DNA from: DTU015 sp964406505
GTDB taxonomy: Bacteria; Bacillota; Sulfobacillia; Fermentithermobacillales; Fermentithermobacillaceae
Direction: 5' to 3'
Length of the DNA stretch: 64,000 bases
Assembly (NCBI GenBank): GCA_964406505.1
Contig: CAYORX010000001.1
Coordinates: forward strand, 1-64,000
Below, piece by piece: positions 36,062-43,514 of the stretch. The first letter of the stretch is position 1; each line of letters begins with the position of its first letter. Made by a program: the position numbers and the translations under genes. The notes under the pieces were generated by a model. The model worked only from the letters and a program-made list of their open reading frames with translations, made no database searches and was not told the origin of the DNA.

Positions 36062-37936
36062 TTAACCTGCGCGGCCACCACCGCCACCACCACCGCCTCC
36101 GCCCATGCCGCCGGCAAAACCTCCCCCTGCACCAGTTCCTGAACTAGGGCGATAGTTTATGGCTGCGCTTACTGAAGTGTGCAAGCTATCTGTTATCCCT
36201 GAAATTAGATCTGCGCCTGATAATTGATTTGATGCACTACTTGGGCCATAGAGGTGCATCCAAGCCCATCCATGGTACATGCCGGTTCTCGGTTGAGTGA
36301 TCTCAGGATATACGATTTTTAGCTGATTGAGCACTTGCTTTGCCACTCCCAACACTGTAGCGTAAACTAAATAATGTTCCCATATGATGAGGCTGGGAAT
36401 TTCGGCCCGATCTAAAGATGAAAAGTCGAGCAAAAATCGACGAAATGCTTTCCACATGGCTAGGTGAGTGCTTCCCATAGGACTTCTTCGCTTCAAAAGT
36501 ACCCCCGATACAAGAAGTATAATTCCCCCTACTGTCGCAAGTAAACCTAATGCGTTTCCAGAGAAAATCGTTAAAGCGGCACCGCCCATCATAACGAAGA
36601 CTCCCGATGCAATTTGCCAAGTGCGTATTCGTTCAGTATCATGATCAAAAAACCCGTAAGATGCTTCGCTGGTTTTGACCTTTGTTTTAAAATTAGACAT
36701 GAAGCTTTGCATTGATGTAGGGTTAGACTTTGCAAAATCTTTAAGGTGCTGGAAAGACATGGTGTCGCCTGTTTGAGAAACTTTGTCGAAAAAGTAATCG
36801 AGCAGCAGTATTTCGTGATTATTTAATTCTGATATATTTGCATCTGTTCGTTTAAGTACGTATTCTGTAGAGGTTTTTGTGCCTAAAAGCCCTCCCAATC
36901 GTTTTTGTTCGGTGATTCTCGTTTCGATTATAAGCAATCCTTTTCTTGCTAGATCGAGTATGGTAGCTGAAGTTTCATTAGCGCCTATATTGCCGAAATT
37001 CCAAAGACATCCAAGTTCGGCGGGAGTATAATCACCGGGCAGTTCTCTGTAATAATCTCCGTCAAACTGTGGTTTATATTCTTTACCCCATCGAAAATGA
37101 AGTATTATAGCTGCTGCAATGCAAAGCATGAATAATACAGGCGATATTATTACTACAGCTAAATTTATCATCCTAGCGCGATTAGCCTTTGCAGCTTTGG
37201 CTTCTTCTTCTGCTAAAATAGAAGTGAGCACTTCGCGGTTTGAGGTTTGAGTAGCCTGTGGCACTAGTTCATTAGGAAAAGTAACTCTGCCTGTAAGAAA
37301 TGTTCTTGCTGGAAGATGCGGAATTGACCATGTTATTTTATCTGACGAAAGAATTTTTACTTCACCTGATAACGGACCGTGTCCCCAAGCCTTAATTTCT
37401 TCAGCAGAGGCAGAGGCGGATTTTGGCAGGTTTAACTCTACATTTACATTGCTTGAGGATACTTCCCACTCGTTACCTATAAAGTTCCAATAAAGTTCAG
37501 CTACGTCAAGATGTGACACAACGGCACCGGAAACTTTGTATGAGATAGTAAAAGTGCGGGGCTCGTTAACTGCTGAAAACCTCCAAACGACTTCAATTTT
37601 GTCGCCAATTTGTTTGTAACTGTAAGTGCCGGGGCCTGAATCTGCTAATGCATATGGCTGACCATCTTCTGAGATGTAGATGTCGGAAATGCCAGAAGAA
37701 CCAGCTAGAGCTATGTCTTGAATTACCCAAGAAAAATCTCCCTTAAAATCGAAAGTGCGTATTTCTGTAACGCCCATGGAACCGTCAGAATTTACATTTG
37801 CTTTTATGTGAAGGTTAGACACGTTGTATGATTTAGCTAAGGCGGTGTTTGCGCAAATCAAAACGCCGGAAGAAATTACTATAGATACGATTACTACTGT
37901 AACAAGTATCTGGGAAGATGTTGACCAACGTTTCAT
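36062..37936 (-). CDS. DUF2207 domain membrane protein with glycine-rich tail
   Basis: A 624-residue exported membrane protein. It has an N-terminal signal/anchor, a DUF2207 outside domain of about 200 residues, one membrane helix at about 255-282, a cytoplasmic region and two further helices at about 440-480, then a C-terminal tail of almost pure glycine (GGFAGGMGGGGGG...). This pairing of DUF2207 with LemA is widespread and its role in envelope maintenance is not known in detail. Start is ATG 37936, whose first base is the last base of the lemA stop (TGATG), with GAGGTGAG upstream. The gene converges on the amidase. Confidence 0.88.
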   Translation of the reverse strand: MKRWSTSSQILVTVVIVSIVISSGVLICANTALAKSYNVSNLHIKANVNSDGSMGVTEIRTFDFKGDFSWVIQDIALAGSSGISDIYISEDGQPYALADSGPGTYSYKQIGDKIEVVWRFSAVNEPRTFTISYKVSGAVVSHLDVAELYWNFIGNEWEVSSSNVNVELNLPKSASASAEEIKAWGHGPLSGEVKILSSDKITWSIPHLPARTFLTGRVTFPNELVPQATQTSNREVLTSILAEEEAKAAKANRARMINLAVVIISPVLFMLCIAAAIILHFRWGKEYKPQFDGDYYRELPGDYTPAELGCLWNFGNIGANETSATILDLARKGLLIIETRITEQKRLGGLLGTKTSTEYVLKRTDANISELNNHEILLLDYFFDKVSQTGDTMSFQHLKDFAKSNPTSMQSFMSNFKTKVKTSEASYGFFDHDTERIRTWQIASGVFVMMGGAALTIFSGNALGLLATVGGIILLVSGVLLKRRSPMGSTHLAMWKAFRRFLLDFSSLDRAEIPSLIIWEHYLVYATVLGVAKQVLNQLKIVYPEITQPRTGMYHGWAWMHLYGPSSASNQLSGADLISGITDSLHTSVSAAINYRPSSGTGAGGGFAGGMGGGGGGGGGGRAG

Positions 37937-38475
37937 CAAAATCTCACCTCAACAGGTCCGCGCGAATCGGGTTCTGTTTGAAAATATTCCATTGGTTCGA
38001 AGTTAAAAGCGTTTGCTACAAGATTTGAAGGAAACCTCTGGGTAGCTGTCATGTATTTCATCACTGTGTCATTGTAGAATTGTCTTGAAAAGGCGATTTT
38101 GCTTTCTGTATTTGATAATTCGGTTTGAAGTTCTTTAAAGTTTTGGCTTGCTTTTAATTCTGGATAATTTTCGGCAACAGCTAAAAGGCCTCTAAGAGCA
38201 CCGCCTAAGGCATTTTCCGCTTGAATTTGTTGGTTGACGTTTTGGGCACCTGCTACTTTGGTTCTGGCTTCAGTAACTTTTTGAAACACTTCTTTTTCGT
38301 GTGAGGCGTATCCTTTGACTGTTTCCACTAGGTTAGGAATTAAGTCGTATCGGCGTTTCAATTGAACGTCGATTTGGGACCAAGCGTTGTTTACCCTTTG
38401 CCTAAGGCTAACGAGATTGTTATATACTAGCAAAACCAGGACAAATATCAATACGATAATAGCGATTCCCACCAT
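37936..38475 (-). CDS. lemA: LemA family protein
   Basis: A 179-residue protein with one N-terminal membrane helix and the LemA helical domain (VNNAWSQIDVQLKRRYDLIPNLVETVKGYASHE). AAGGAGG lies about seven bases before the ATG. It overlaps the DUF2207 gene by one base, so the two are expressed as one unit. The helical domain probably faces outside and forms oligomers. In several Firmicutes this gene is linked to envelope stress; its direct activity is not known. Confidence 0.93.
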   Translation of the reverse strand: MVGIAIIVLIFVLVLLVYNNLVSLRQRVNNAWSQIDVQLKRRYDLIPNLVETVKGYASHEKEVFQKVTEARTKVAGAQNVNQQIQAENALGGALRGLLAVAENYPELKASQNFKELQTELSNTESKIAFSRQFYNDTVMKYMTATQRFPSNLVANAFNFEPMEYFQTEPDSRGPVEVRF

Positions 38476-38842
38476 AATATTTAACCTCCTTAGGTAGCTT
38501 CTACTTTACAGTATACATGTGGACGAAAGTAAGTATGGATCAATTTTGTGCTTTTGGCGCGGTAAATAAAGATGGACTAAGATACTTGGTCATAGCAGGT
38601 GAACATCTTAAGCTAATGCTGTGCTAGTTCCCTTGATATGATTTGTCGGTTTCGACTGAGAATAATGTGCCAGAAACTTAAGAATTAAAACCTCAATATG
38701 CAAACTGAACGATCATAGAAGGAAATATCTGCCCGTTCAGAGAAACTTTATGAAAGACTTACTAGTTTAAATGAATTCCCCGCAACACAATGAAATGTTT
38801 TGATAAGATTATATAAATTATCATGATATAAGAGGTGAGCGC
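38476..38842. other. Divergent intergenic region lemA/brxF-like
   Basis: About 370 A+T-rich bases with no gene. It must hold the promoters of lemA (minus) and the defence gene (plus). A 7-base inverted repeat CTGAACG/CGTTCAG at 38705-38711 and 38734-38740 could be an operator. The stretch around 38640-38695 has a direct-repeat look faintly like an IS21 end, but I cannot support that. Confidence 0.4.
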
Positions 38843-39325
38843 ATGATGATCGGAGCCACGGAGGAAGTCATAAGCAAAATGAAAGATGTTTCTAAAATGA
38901 ATCACCGCTTGGTGCTTTTAGTGGGTGGACCTCGTAGCGGAAAAACGCGCATACTTAAGGAAATTGCTATGTTAATAAATGCGCCAAGAGTAAATGTTAG
39001 CCTTGAATTAGGTGACAGGCTTTTGAATCTGAGTAAACAGGAACGTAGTCAAAGAGTTTCTGAAATCTTCGAAGATATGTTGTCTTTGTTTCGTAGGGAA
39101 GACGGGACTTCTTTTGATACAGTGCTTTTAGATGATATAGAGATTTTATTTGAACCATCGCTTCGACTCAATGTGCTTCAACTTTTCCAGACGGAATCGA
39201 AAAACCGTACTTTGGTTGTCGGTTGGCCTGGTCGTGTAAGCGATGATGTTTTAGTTTACGCGGAGCCCGGGCATGCGGAGTATAAAAAGTATGATGCTGA
39301 GGGGTTGGTGGTTGTTGAATTGTAG
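38843..39325 (+). CDS. brxF: BrxF-like P-loop protein (BREX type 3-related)
   Basis: A 160-residue P-loop protein matching, by recall, BrxF, the small ATPase of BREX type 3 systems. Walker A is GGPRSGKT at residues 28-35 and Walker B ends VLLDD at 94-98, followed by EILFEP. The C-terminus carries an EPGHAEYKKYD phrase. It has no Cys cluster or membrane segment. AAGAGGTGA lies about eight bases before the first ATG (a second ATG follows at 38846). In typical type 3 loci BrxF precedes a large ATPase; here a 685-base gap with a dead antitoxin comes before the helicase. Confidence 0.78.
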   Translation: MMIGATEEVISKMKDVSKMNHRLVLLVGGPRSGKTRILKEIAMLINAPRVNVSLELGDRLLNLSKQERSQRVSEIFEDMLSLFRREDGTSFDTVLLDDIEILFEPSLRLNVLQLFQTESKNRTLVVGWPGRVSDDVLVYAEPGHAEYKKYDAEGLVVVEL

Positions 39326-39469
39326 TTGAAGACACAATATAATCGGAGTTTAGGCGGTTGCGCGAATGAGAAGGTATGGTACTGTCGCTTCTTTTAAGTG
39401 TAGGTTATATGTTAGCAAATAGAGCGGTATGATGTCTTTGAGTTTAAGGGTTAAGGCTACTCCCGAAGT
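39326..39469. other. Non-coding stretch in the defence island gap
   Basis: The first part of the 685-base gap between the BrxF-like gene and the helicase. No coherent reading frame, RNA gene or repeat is visible here. The rest of the gap contains the degraded antitoxin (39585-39787) and then a further 220 A+T-rich bases up to 40010 without a recognisable gene. Confidence 0.4.
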
Positions 39470-39584
39470 TTATGTTTTGTGACGGCGCTGTGACGAGATT
39501 TCGCGTTGGAACCATCTTAATATATTTCCACGAGCATAAATGGAGATGACCGATGATATGTTGGATGTGGTCATCAACAATAAG

Positions 39585-39787
39585 ATTTTCACTCTTTGTA
39601 ATATAAGCAAATGTTTATCTTCCTGAAGAAATTTTTGAGCTAGGTCAATGGGAATAGAAATAGCCAGTTTACTATGCGATGTAATTATTACATCTTCTCC
39701 CGTTTATACTTTTTTGAGCAAGTGGTTTAAGTGAGTTTTAGCCTCACCACGGGTCTTTGTACTTATATTGTTACTACATGTGACCAC
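39585..39787 (-). pseudogene. Degraded Phd/YefM-type antitoxin gene
   Basis: On the minus strand, from a GTG at 39785-39787, the frame reads VVTCSNNISTKTR, then GEAKTHLNHLLKKV, then a TAA stop (39704-39706), then TGEDVIITSHSKLAISIPIDLA. Together these are the Phd/YefM pattern EAKxxLxxLLxxV-x-GExVIITxHxK. The stop sits exactly where one residue of the connector should be, so a single base change broke the gene. A following short stretch beginning VKILL (near 39592) is reminiscent of the N-terminus of a PIN-domain toxin but is not convincing. It is not expected to make a working antitoxin. Confidence 0.68.
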
Positions 39788-40010
39788 ATCGGTATTTTAC
39801 CATGCACGGATATTTCTAAATAGGTTATTTTACTAAGTGTTTGGGCGCGTTATTCGTACTTTCTGCACTCGATATTTCTGTTAAGCAGGATTTATAAAAC
39901 ATATGCTTGAACTGCTATGACAATAGCTAATATTTTGAATATATGAGTTCCTCAAATCAGGGCAATTATCACATAGCGGAAGACGCAGGTGCTTAAGGAA
40001 TGTTAGTGTA

Positions 40011-43000
40011 ATGGTTCGATTAGAATCTATTTGTAAAGGTATCAAAGTACGAGGGCTTAAACCCCATGAATCAGTTGTGATAACTGATGCACACTTTCGT
40101 GATAAGGACACTCTTGAGGTTGTCTGCGAAGATGCAGCCGGCAATATTTTTACTCGGATAGTTTCTCGCGATATGGAGAAGGCCTTGGAGATCGTGGTGC
40201 CGCCGGAAACGTGGAATCTCGATGTAGATGGGAATTTACTTCGATTGGTTTCTGAAGCATTACGTATTAAATGGGCCTACTTGTTTGACCCCATGAGTGC
40301 CATGCATACATCTAACATAGACCCCTTACCTCATCAAATTACGGCCGTGTACGATGAAATGTTGGTCCGTCAGCCTCTTCGTTTTTTACTTGCGGATGAT
40401 CCTGGTGCTGGAAAAACCATCATGGCCGGTCTTTTGATTAAGGAATTATTTATCCGCAGAGATGTTAGGCGGTGTTTGGTCGTTTGCCCGGGAAGTCTTG
40501 TTGATCAGTGGCAACACGAACTTCACAAAAGATTCCAACTGCCCTTTCAGATACTAACAAATGAGATGTTTGAAACTACTGTAAAGGGCAATGTATTGGC
40601 AGAAATGCCTTTGGTTATAGCACGATTAGATAAATTGGCGCGGGATGAAGAACTACAAATGCAATTAGCAGACACCGAATGGGACCTTATTGTTTGTGAT
40701 GAGGCTCATAAGATGTCCGCATCATTTCATGGGGGGAGAATGAAGAAAACTAAACGATATAAATTGGGTGAACTGCTTTCTGGTTTAACAAGACATTTTT
40801 TACTGATGACTGCGACCCCCCACAATGGCAAGGAAGAAGATTTCCAAGCTTTTATGTCACTTCTTGACCCAGATCGTTTTGAAGGACGTTTTAGAGACGG
40901 AGTACACAATGTAGATGTTTCTGATTTGGTGCGTAGAGTGGTCAAGGAGGAATTGTATAAATTTGACGGAACGCGACTTTTTCCTGAAAGACGGGCACAT
41001 ACTTTAATCTATTACCTAACCCCGGAAGAAGGGCGGTTGTACGATGCGGTAACATCATATGTCCGTGAAGAGTTTAATCGGGCTGATACTTTGGCTAACA
41101 ACAAGCGCAAAGGGACTGTAGGTTTTGCACTTACGGTTTTGCAAAGACGGCTTGCATCTTCTCCTGAAGCTATTTATCAGTCCATTAAGCGGAGACGCAA
41201 GAGGCTGGAAAGCCGACTTTACGAAGAAAAGAAGCAAAAGCAAGACTTATACCACATTCATACCCTTTATCCATTTTCCGCATTAGATGAAGATGATTTC
41301 GACGACTTGCCTAGCAGTGAATCGGAATATTTGGAAGATGAAATCGTTGAACAAGCTACAGCTGCTCGAACAATATCCGAATTAAAGGCTGAGATAAAGA
41401 CTATTAAGAATTTGGAAACGTTAGCTTTAGATCTTCGTAGAAGCGGAGCAGACAATAAATGGGAAGAGTTATCTAAACTTATCCAAAGTAATAAGTATAT
41501 GATCGACAAACAAGGGCGTAGAAGGAAACTCATAGTGTTTACTGAACATAGAGATACTCTCGCCTACCTAACAGATAGAATGAGAACTTTGCTTGGGAGG
41601 CCAGAGGCTATAGTTAACATTCATGGGGGAATGGATAGGAATGCTCGATTAAAAGTTCAAGAGCTTTTTACAAAAGATCCGAACACCTTAATACTTGTTG
41701 CCACAGACGCGGCAGGCGAAGGCATAAACCTTCAATCCGCACATTTAGTAGTTAATTACGATCTTCCTTGGAACCCTAATCGGATAGAGCAGCGATTTGG
41801 AAGGGTCCACCGAATTGGGCAGACAGAAGAATGTCACCTTTGGAATTTGGTGTGTGAAGATACGCGTGAAGGAGAGGTTTACCTAACGTTATTGCGCAAA
41901 CTTGATGTAGAGAGAAAAGCGTTGGGCGGCGCTGTTTTTGACGTTTTGGGTAAAGCCATGCGCGGACGGGAACTGAAGGCTCTTTTAGTGGAGGCAGTTC
42001 GTTATGGGGATAAACTTCAAATAGCAGATCGTCTTGCTAAAACCGTGGAAAATGCTATGGATCGGAGTAGGCTGAAGAAACTAATAGAAGAGCGCGCCCT
42101 GGCTACCCATTCCTTTAATATAAAAGAAATTCGTGAAGTGCGGCAAACCGTGGAAAGATCTCAAGCCGTGCGTTTTCAGCCACATTTTATTAAAGCATTT
42201 TTCCTAGCGGCGTTTCGTATTTTAGGAGGGACTATACGGAAGAGAGAGTTAGATCGATACGAGATTACGTATGTACCTTCAGAAATTAGATATTTAGATC
42301 GCGCGGAGAACTGTGGAGTAATAGCGATGCAATATGAACGGGTATGTTTCGAGAAAGAATTGATCAGTGTAGCAAAAAAACCAACTGCAGTGCTTCTTAG
42401 CCCAGGGCATCCTCTTGTAGATTCAACTGTTGATTTGGTCCTTACAAAGTATCAAAACCTACTTACTTGGGGTGGGGTACTTGTAGATCCGAGCAATTTG
42501 GGTGATGATCTGCGGAATCTAATTTATCTAGAACACTCCTTAAAAGACTGGGAAGGAAAAGTAGTGTCCAGAAAATTAAACTTTGTTGAAGCAGATGCGC
42601 AGGGCAATTTACGGCATTTTGGCCAGGCACCTTTTCTAAATTACCGCTCTTTATCAGATAAAGAGAAACAGGTGTTGGAACCTATGATACAGGATGTAAA
42701 GCCTTTGGAACGTATAGAGTCAGAAGTTATTGCTTACGCACGGAAAAAAATCATTTCTAAACATTGTAAGAAAGTTAAACTGCAAAGGGTAGCAGTGGTG
42801 GAAAGGACCGCTAAAGCTGTAAGGGATAGGCTTACTAAAGAGATTAATTATTGGGATCGACAAGAAGCAAGACTGCAAGTCTTAGAAAATAAGGGTAAGA
42901 TAGATCCACATCTTAATTCACATAAAGCCCAAAAATATGCTGATGAGTTACAGGTTCGGCTGGAAAAAAGAATACGGGAGTTAGAACAGGAAAAACTTAT

Positions 43001-43514
43001 TTTTCCAACTCCACCTGTAATGTTGGGTCATATTTTGATTGTGCCACAAGGATTGTTAGATAGATTAGCTGGCAGCGTTAAAGAATCCCAGGCTGTTCAG
43101 AGGGCACTACAGACCAAACAAGTGGAAATGGCTGCCATGAAAGCTGTATTTCAGGTGGAAAAAGCATTAGGCTTTATGCCCATAGATGTAAGCCATGAAA
43201 AATGCGGTTATGATATTGAATCTCGAACAAATAGCGGTGAGTTACGCTTTATCGAGGTTAAGGGTCGTGTTGTTGGTGCCGACACTGTTACAATCACACG
43301 GAATGAAATTATAACTGCTCTGAATGAACCCCAAAATTTTATATTAGCTTTGGTCTCAGTTGATGGTGATTTACCGGTAGGAGTTCGTTATGTAAAAAAA
43401 CCTTTCACTAGAGAGCCTGATTTTGGTGTTACTTCAGTGAACTATAATTGGAACAAGCTATGGAATAAAGGGAAGGAGCCGAATGTATTTTATGGGCAAA
43501 AAGAAACTAATTGA
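40011..43514 (+). CDS. SNF2-type helicase with C-terminal DUF3883 nuclease-like domain
   Basis: A 1167-residue DNA helicase/translocase. Walker A is DDPGAGKT at about 128-135, motif II is CDEAHK near 229, motif III TATPHNG near 267 and motif VI QRFGRVHRIGQT near 594. Long helical segments follow, and a C-terminal DUF3883-type domain ends with the FIEVKG motif near 1081-1086, preceded by GYDIES (a PD-(D/E)xK-like arrangement). Helicases of this type accompany DUF1156 methyltransferases in BREX type 3 and DISARM-like systems. AAGGAA lies about ten bases before ATG 40011. It overlaps the methyltransferase gene by 32 bases, so the two are co-expressed. Confidence 0.85.
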   Translation: MVRLESICKGIKVRGLKPHESVVITDAHFRDKDTLEVVCEDAAGNIFTRIVSRDMEKALEIVVPPETWNLDVDGNLLRLVSEALRIKWAYLFDPMSAMHTSNIDPLPHQITAVYDEMLVRQPLRFLLADDPGAGKTIMAGLLIKELFIRRDVRRCLVVCPGSLVDQWQHELHKRFQLPFQILTNEMFETTVKGNVLAEMPLVIARLDKLARDEELQMQLADTEWDLIVCDEAHKMSASFHGGRMKKTKRYKLGELLSGLTRHFLLMTATPHNGKEEDFQAFMSLLDPDRFEGRFRDGVHNVDVSDLVRRVVKEELYKFDGTRLFPERRAHTLIYYLTPEEGRLYDAVTSYVREEFNRADTLANNKRKGTVGFALTVLQRRLASSPEAIYQSIKRRRKRLESRLYEEKKQKQDLYHIHTLYPFSALDEDDFDDLPSSESEYLEDEIVEQATAARTISELKAEIKTIKNLETLALDLRRSGADNKWEELSKLIQSNKYMIDKQGRRRKLIVFTEHRDTLAYLTDRMRTLLGRPEAIVNIHGGMDRNARLKVQELFTKDPNTLILVATDAAGEGINLQSAHLVVNYDLPWNPNRIEQRFGRVHRIGQTEECHLWNLVCEDTREGEVYLTLLRKLDVERKALGGAVFDVLGKAMRGRELKALLVEAVRYGDKLQIADRLAKTVENAMDRSRLKKLIEERALATHSFNIKEIREVRQTVERSQAVRFQPHFIKAFFLAAFRILGGTIRKRELDRYEITYVPSEIRYLDRAENCGVIAMQYERVCFEKELISVAKKPTAVLLSPGHPLVDSTVDLVLTKYQNLLTWGGVLVDPSNLGDDLRNLIYLEHSLKDWEGKVVSRKLNFVEADAQGNLRHFGQAPFLNYRSLSDKEKQVLEPMIQDVKPLERIESEVIAYARKKIISKHCKKVKLQRVAVVERTAKAVRDRLTKEINYWDRQEARLQVLENKGKIDPHLNSHKAQKYADELQVRLEKRIRELEQEKLIFPTPPVMLGHILIVPQGLLDRLAGSVKESQAVQRALQTKQVEMAAMKAVFQVEKALGFMPIDVSHEKCGYDIESRTNSGELRFIEVKGRVVGADTVTITRNEIITALNEPQNFILALVSVDGDLPVGVRYVKKPFTREPDFGVTSVNYNWNKLWNKGKEPNVFYGQKETN

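Noticed and set aside
38635..38700. Possible IS21-like end sequence before the BrxF-like gene
   Set aside because: The faint similarity is from memory only, and no transposase remnant accompanies it.
39564..39790. 10-base inverted repeat (GATGTGGTCA at 39564-39573, TGACCACATC at 39781-39790) around the dead antitoxin
   Set aside because: It could be the end repeats of a tiny mobile element, but the length is short, no target duplication is seen and chance is likely.
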